DNA from: an uncultured Prochlorococcus sp.
GTDB lineage: Bacteria > Cyanobacteriota > Cyanobacteriia > PCC-6307 > Cyanobiaceae
Direction: 5' to 3'
NCBI GenBank assembly: GCA_902595175.1
Contig: CACJPB010000005.1
Location: 1-64,000 of the forward strand
Length of the DNA: 64,000 nt
Shown here one piece after another: positions 62,600 through 64,000 of the stretch; the first letter of the stretch is position 1; each line of letters starts with the position of its first letter. The translations under genes and the position numbers were made by a program. The notes below the pieces were generated by a model. It saw only the letters and a list, made by a program, of their open reading frames with translations. It was not told the DNA's origin and searched no databases.

Positions 62600-62917
62600 T
62601 CAATCATCTAAAGGCACAGAATCAGTATCTATAACTTCCGAATCATCATACTTATTTATTTTATTTTCAATCCAGTTATTTATATAACTAACTAAAGGCA
62701 ATGAACCTCTAAAAATAAAAATAGAGGTAGGCAAAGCGCTTAATAAACCTACTACAGGACTTTTAAAAAGTAATCTTCCGGCTTTTAAGTTAAATAAAAT
62801 AATAAGCGCTGAGGGGACTATAACTTTAACTACTGTTTTGAGCGCCTCAAGCCAACCGACACGATATGTCCACCATATTAAAATTATGCCAACTACATAT
62901 AGGAATAAGTAAGTCAT
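62600..62917 (-). CDS. Hypothetical membrane protein, 105 aa
   Basis: Three hydrophobic segments are visible: YLFLYVVGIILIWWTY, VVKVIVPSALIILFNL and VVGLLSALPTSIFIFRG, then an acidic C-terminus (DDSEVIDTDSVPLDD). Not recognised. It converges on the TTG-started gene with a single base between. Confidence 0.65.
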   Translation of the reverse strand: MTYLFLYVVGIILIWWTYRVGWLEALKTVVKVIVPSALIILFNLKAGRLLFKSPVVGLLSALPTSIFIFRGSLPLVSYINNWIENKINKYDDSEVIDTDSVPLDD

Positions 62918-63008
62918 AAAAATAGTATAATGATTATCTATTTATCTTGTTCTTGCTAAGAAAAAGATTTTATAAATTTCTTTAACATCAATCAATCGAT
63001 TTCTAGTA

Positions 63009-63224
63009 ATGAGTTTTTCTGAAATAAGAAAATTTTTAATTAAGATGCAATCTGATGAAGAATTAAAAAAGCAAGTTACGACATCCTCCACAGCTGATGA
63101 TGTAGCCCTAATAGGTCAACGCTTAGGTTATAGCTTTTCAGGAGAAGATCTCTTAAGATTTAATGGACAAAAAGTTGATAAAGTTACAGTTAGAAAGGTA
63201 GATCATCCAGGAGAATACCACTAA
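63009..63224 (+). CDS. Nif11-family leader-like protein
   Basis: This 71-residue protein has the Nif11 N-terminal pattern MSFSEIRKFLIKMQSDEELK, then ADDVALIGQRLGYSFSGEDL. It lacks the C-terminal Cys/Ser/Thr core of a lantipeptide precursor, and no LanM-type enzyme is nearby, so it is a stand-alone Nif11 protein. The function is unknown. Confidence 0.8.
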   Translation: MSFSEIRKFLIKMQSDEELKKQVTTSSTADDVALIGQRLGYSFSGEDLLRFNGQKVDKVTVRKVDHPGEYH

Positions 63225-63225
63225 A

Positions 63226-63711
63226 TTAAGACTTAACCCATATTGCAAGCCCTCCGCCCCTGCCTCGAGCACATAACCAATTATCTTTAGTGCTAATTCC
63301 TACAAGTGAGAAAAAAGGCATTTTTTTATCTTCTGGTTTTTTTAATTCCTTATTAAATAGAGGAAAACTACTAATACTAATTTTCAATTCTTCAAAATAG
63401 AAAGTCAATAAAGGTCTAATCCCTCTTAATTTTGCGCTGCCTATAAAAGTAATATTTAATAATCCGAAATTAATTGAATTGTTTATTTCATAATTTATTT
63501 GATCCTCTTTATTTTTATTTTTCAATTCGAGTCTTGCAGACAATACTTGAAGAATCGAACTGGGCATATTTTTGATTTCATCTGACTCCTTTCCCCATAC
63601 ATACTTAAACTTCCATATTCCTAACAATTCCTCATATACAATTCCGCTACCATTTTTTTGGGAATTTTTTTCTAAGAGTTTTATCTCATTAATATCAGGC
63701 AAGTGTTTCAT
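63226..63711 (-). CDS. Fibrillin (PAP)-like conserved cyanobacterial protein
   Basis: From MKHLPDINEIKLLEKN the protein is about 161 residues. It contains LLGIWKFKYVWGKESDEI, a beta-rich middle (NFGLLNITFIGSAKL) and the glycine-rich end WLCARGRGGGLAIWVKS. This pattern recalls plastid-lipid-associated/fibrillin proteins, but the match is tentative. A frame extension of eight residues to 63735 is possible. Confidence 0.62.
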   Translation of the reverse strand: MKHLPDINEIKLLEKNSQKNGSGIVYEELLGIWKFKYVWGKESDEIKNMPSSILQVLSARLELKNKNKEDQINYEINNSINFGLLNITFIGSAKLRGIRPLLTFYFEELKISISSFPLFNKELKKPEDKKMPFFSLVGISTKDNWLCARGRGGGLAIWVKS

Positions 63712-63883
63712 AATAGATTTTAATCTAAGAATCAAATACTAAGATAACTTCATAAAAAATGTTCTTAGTTAAAAAATCTCTCCAAAAAAATTTCTTTATT
63801 TCAATATATTTCCAAAAAAAAAATTTTTGGCACACATAAGGAACAAGAACTCGTTAGAATGTTTACATAAAGTAACTAAACTA

Positions 63884-63994
63884 ATGGATTTTATCTCAAA
63901 AAGCCAAGGATATATTCCTCTTAAAGCAGTCCCTTATATATTCTTCCTTGCTGTTGTTCTAAGTATTACAACTTCAACAAATACTTTTGTCTAA
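63884..63994 (+). CDS. Tiny membrane peptide, 36 aa, near the right edge
   Basis: MDFISKSQGYIPLKAVPYIF leads into the helix FFLAVVLSITT. The single-helix design matches the other small peptides in this half of the window. Not recognised. Confidence 0.48.
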   Translation: MDFISKSQGYIPLKAVPYIFFLAVVLSITTSTNTFV

Positions 63995-64000
63995 AACGTA

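Overview
The window looks like the chromosome of a marine picocyanobacterium of the Prochlorococcus type, most likely a low-GC high-light or related clade. The evidence is the very AT-rich sequence, short intergenic spaces, and cyanobacterial or photosynthetic genes: ndhB, chlG (chlorophyll synthase), menG/ubiE, pipX-pipY, sepF and a corrinoid methyltransferase. Many tiny, single-helix membrane peptides are also typical of this genus. No insertion sequence, phage gene, CRISPR array or rRNA operon was seen. The clade is an inference from style and gene content, not a database result.

Layout. 1-12 kb is core metabolism: partial topA, ndhB, an orphan ABC ATPase, birA, a DciA-like helicase-loader protein with a zinc ribbon, menG/ubiE, hisF, chlG, a class A penicillin-binding protein and rsmB. 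12-15 kb carries a light-damage cluster: a (6-4)-type photolyase relative with its usual companions (DUF2256 zinc ribbon, TIGR03643/DUF2805 protein, DCC thiol-disulfide protein). 15-26 kb holds trmH, an orphan dppC permease, lepA, mqo, nfu, a DUF4278 gene with a GC-rich structured leader, an arsenite-methyltransferase-like gene, a class V aminotransferase, an SDR, and the yidD-glutaredoxin-murE set. 26-31 kb contains rpsD and a sulfur amino acid block (two cystathionine gamma-synthase-like genes, then cysK behind a palindromic operator candidate). 31-40 kb contains queA, pdhC, ylqD, an acyl-CoA ligase, lipB, hpf/lrtA, deoC, recO and a GT4 glycosyltransferase. 40-47 kb is one long minus-strand series: aroQ, miaE, cobI, DUF1823, der, ecfT, pipX, pipY, sepF, proC.

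From 47 kb onward the character changes. After tRNA-Tyr and tRNA-Thr comes a small-gene-rich accessory zone (47.4-51.5 kb) with peptides of 28-125 residues, a truncated monooxygenase remnant, a frameshift-like remnant and a candidate small RNA. thiD-tenA (thiamine salvage) and a second photolyase/cryptochrome follow. The stretch 54.6-64 kb mixes identifiable genes (proline iminopeptidase, CPBP protease, DUF1651, arfB, peroxiredoxin Q, tatA, Nif11, a fibrillin-like protein) with more tiny membrane peptides and a gene interrupted by a stop codon. It also holds a roughly 500-base gene-free gap that carries several hairpins and ends in a terminator, which suggests a structured RNA.

Themes. Light and DNA damage is served by two photolyase-family enzymes and the cluster around one of them. 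Carbon/nitrogen signalling is represented by pipX-pipY, cotranscribed with der and ecfT. Sulfur and thiamine salvage form compact blocks. The most interesting unexplained material is RNA-level: the leader of the DUF4278 gene, the leader near 59.2 kb, the 55.98-56.27 kb gap, and the 49.15 kb terminator-bound transcript. The dense set of unannotated short membrane peptides is the other open question.
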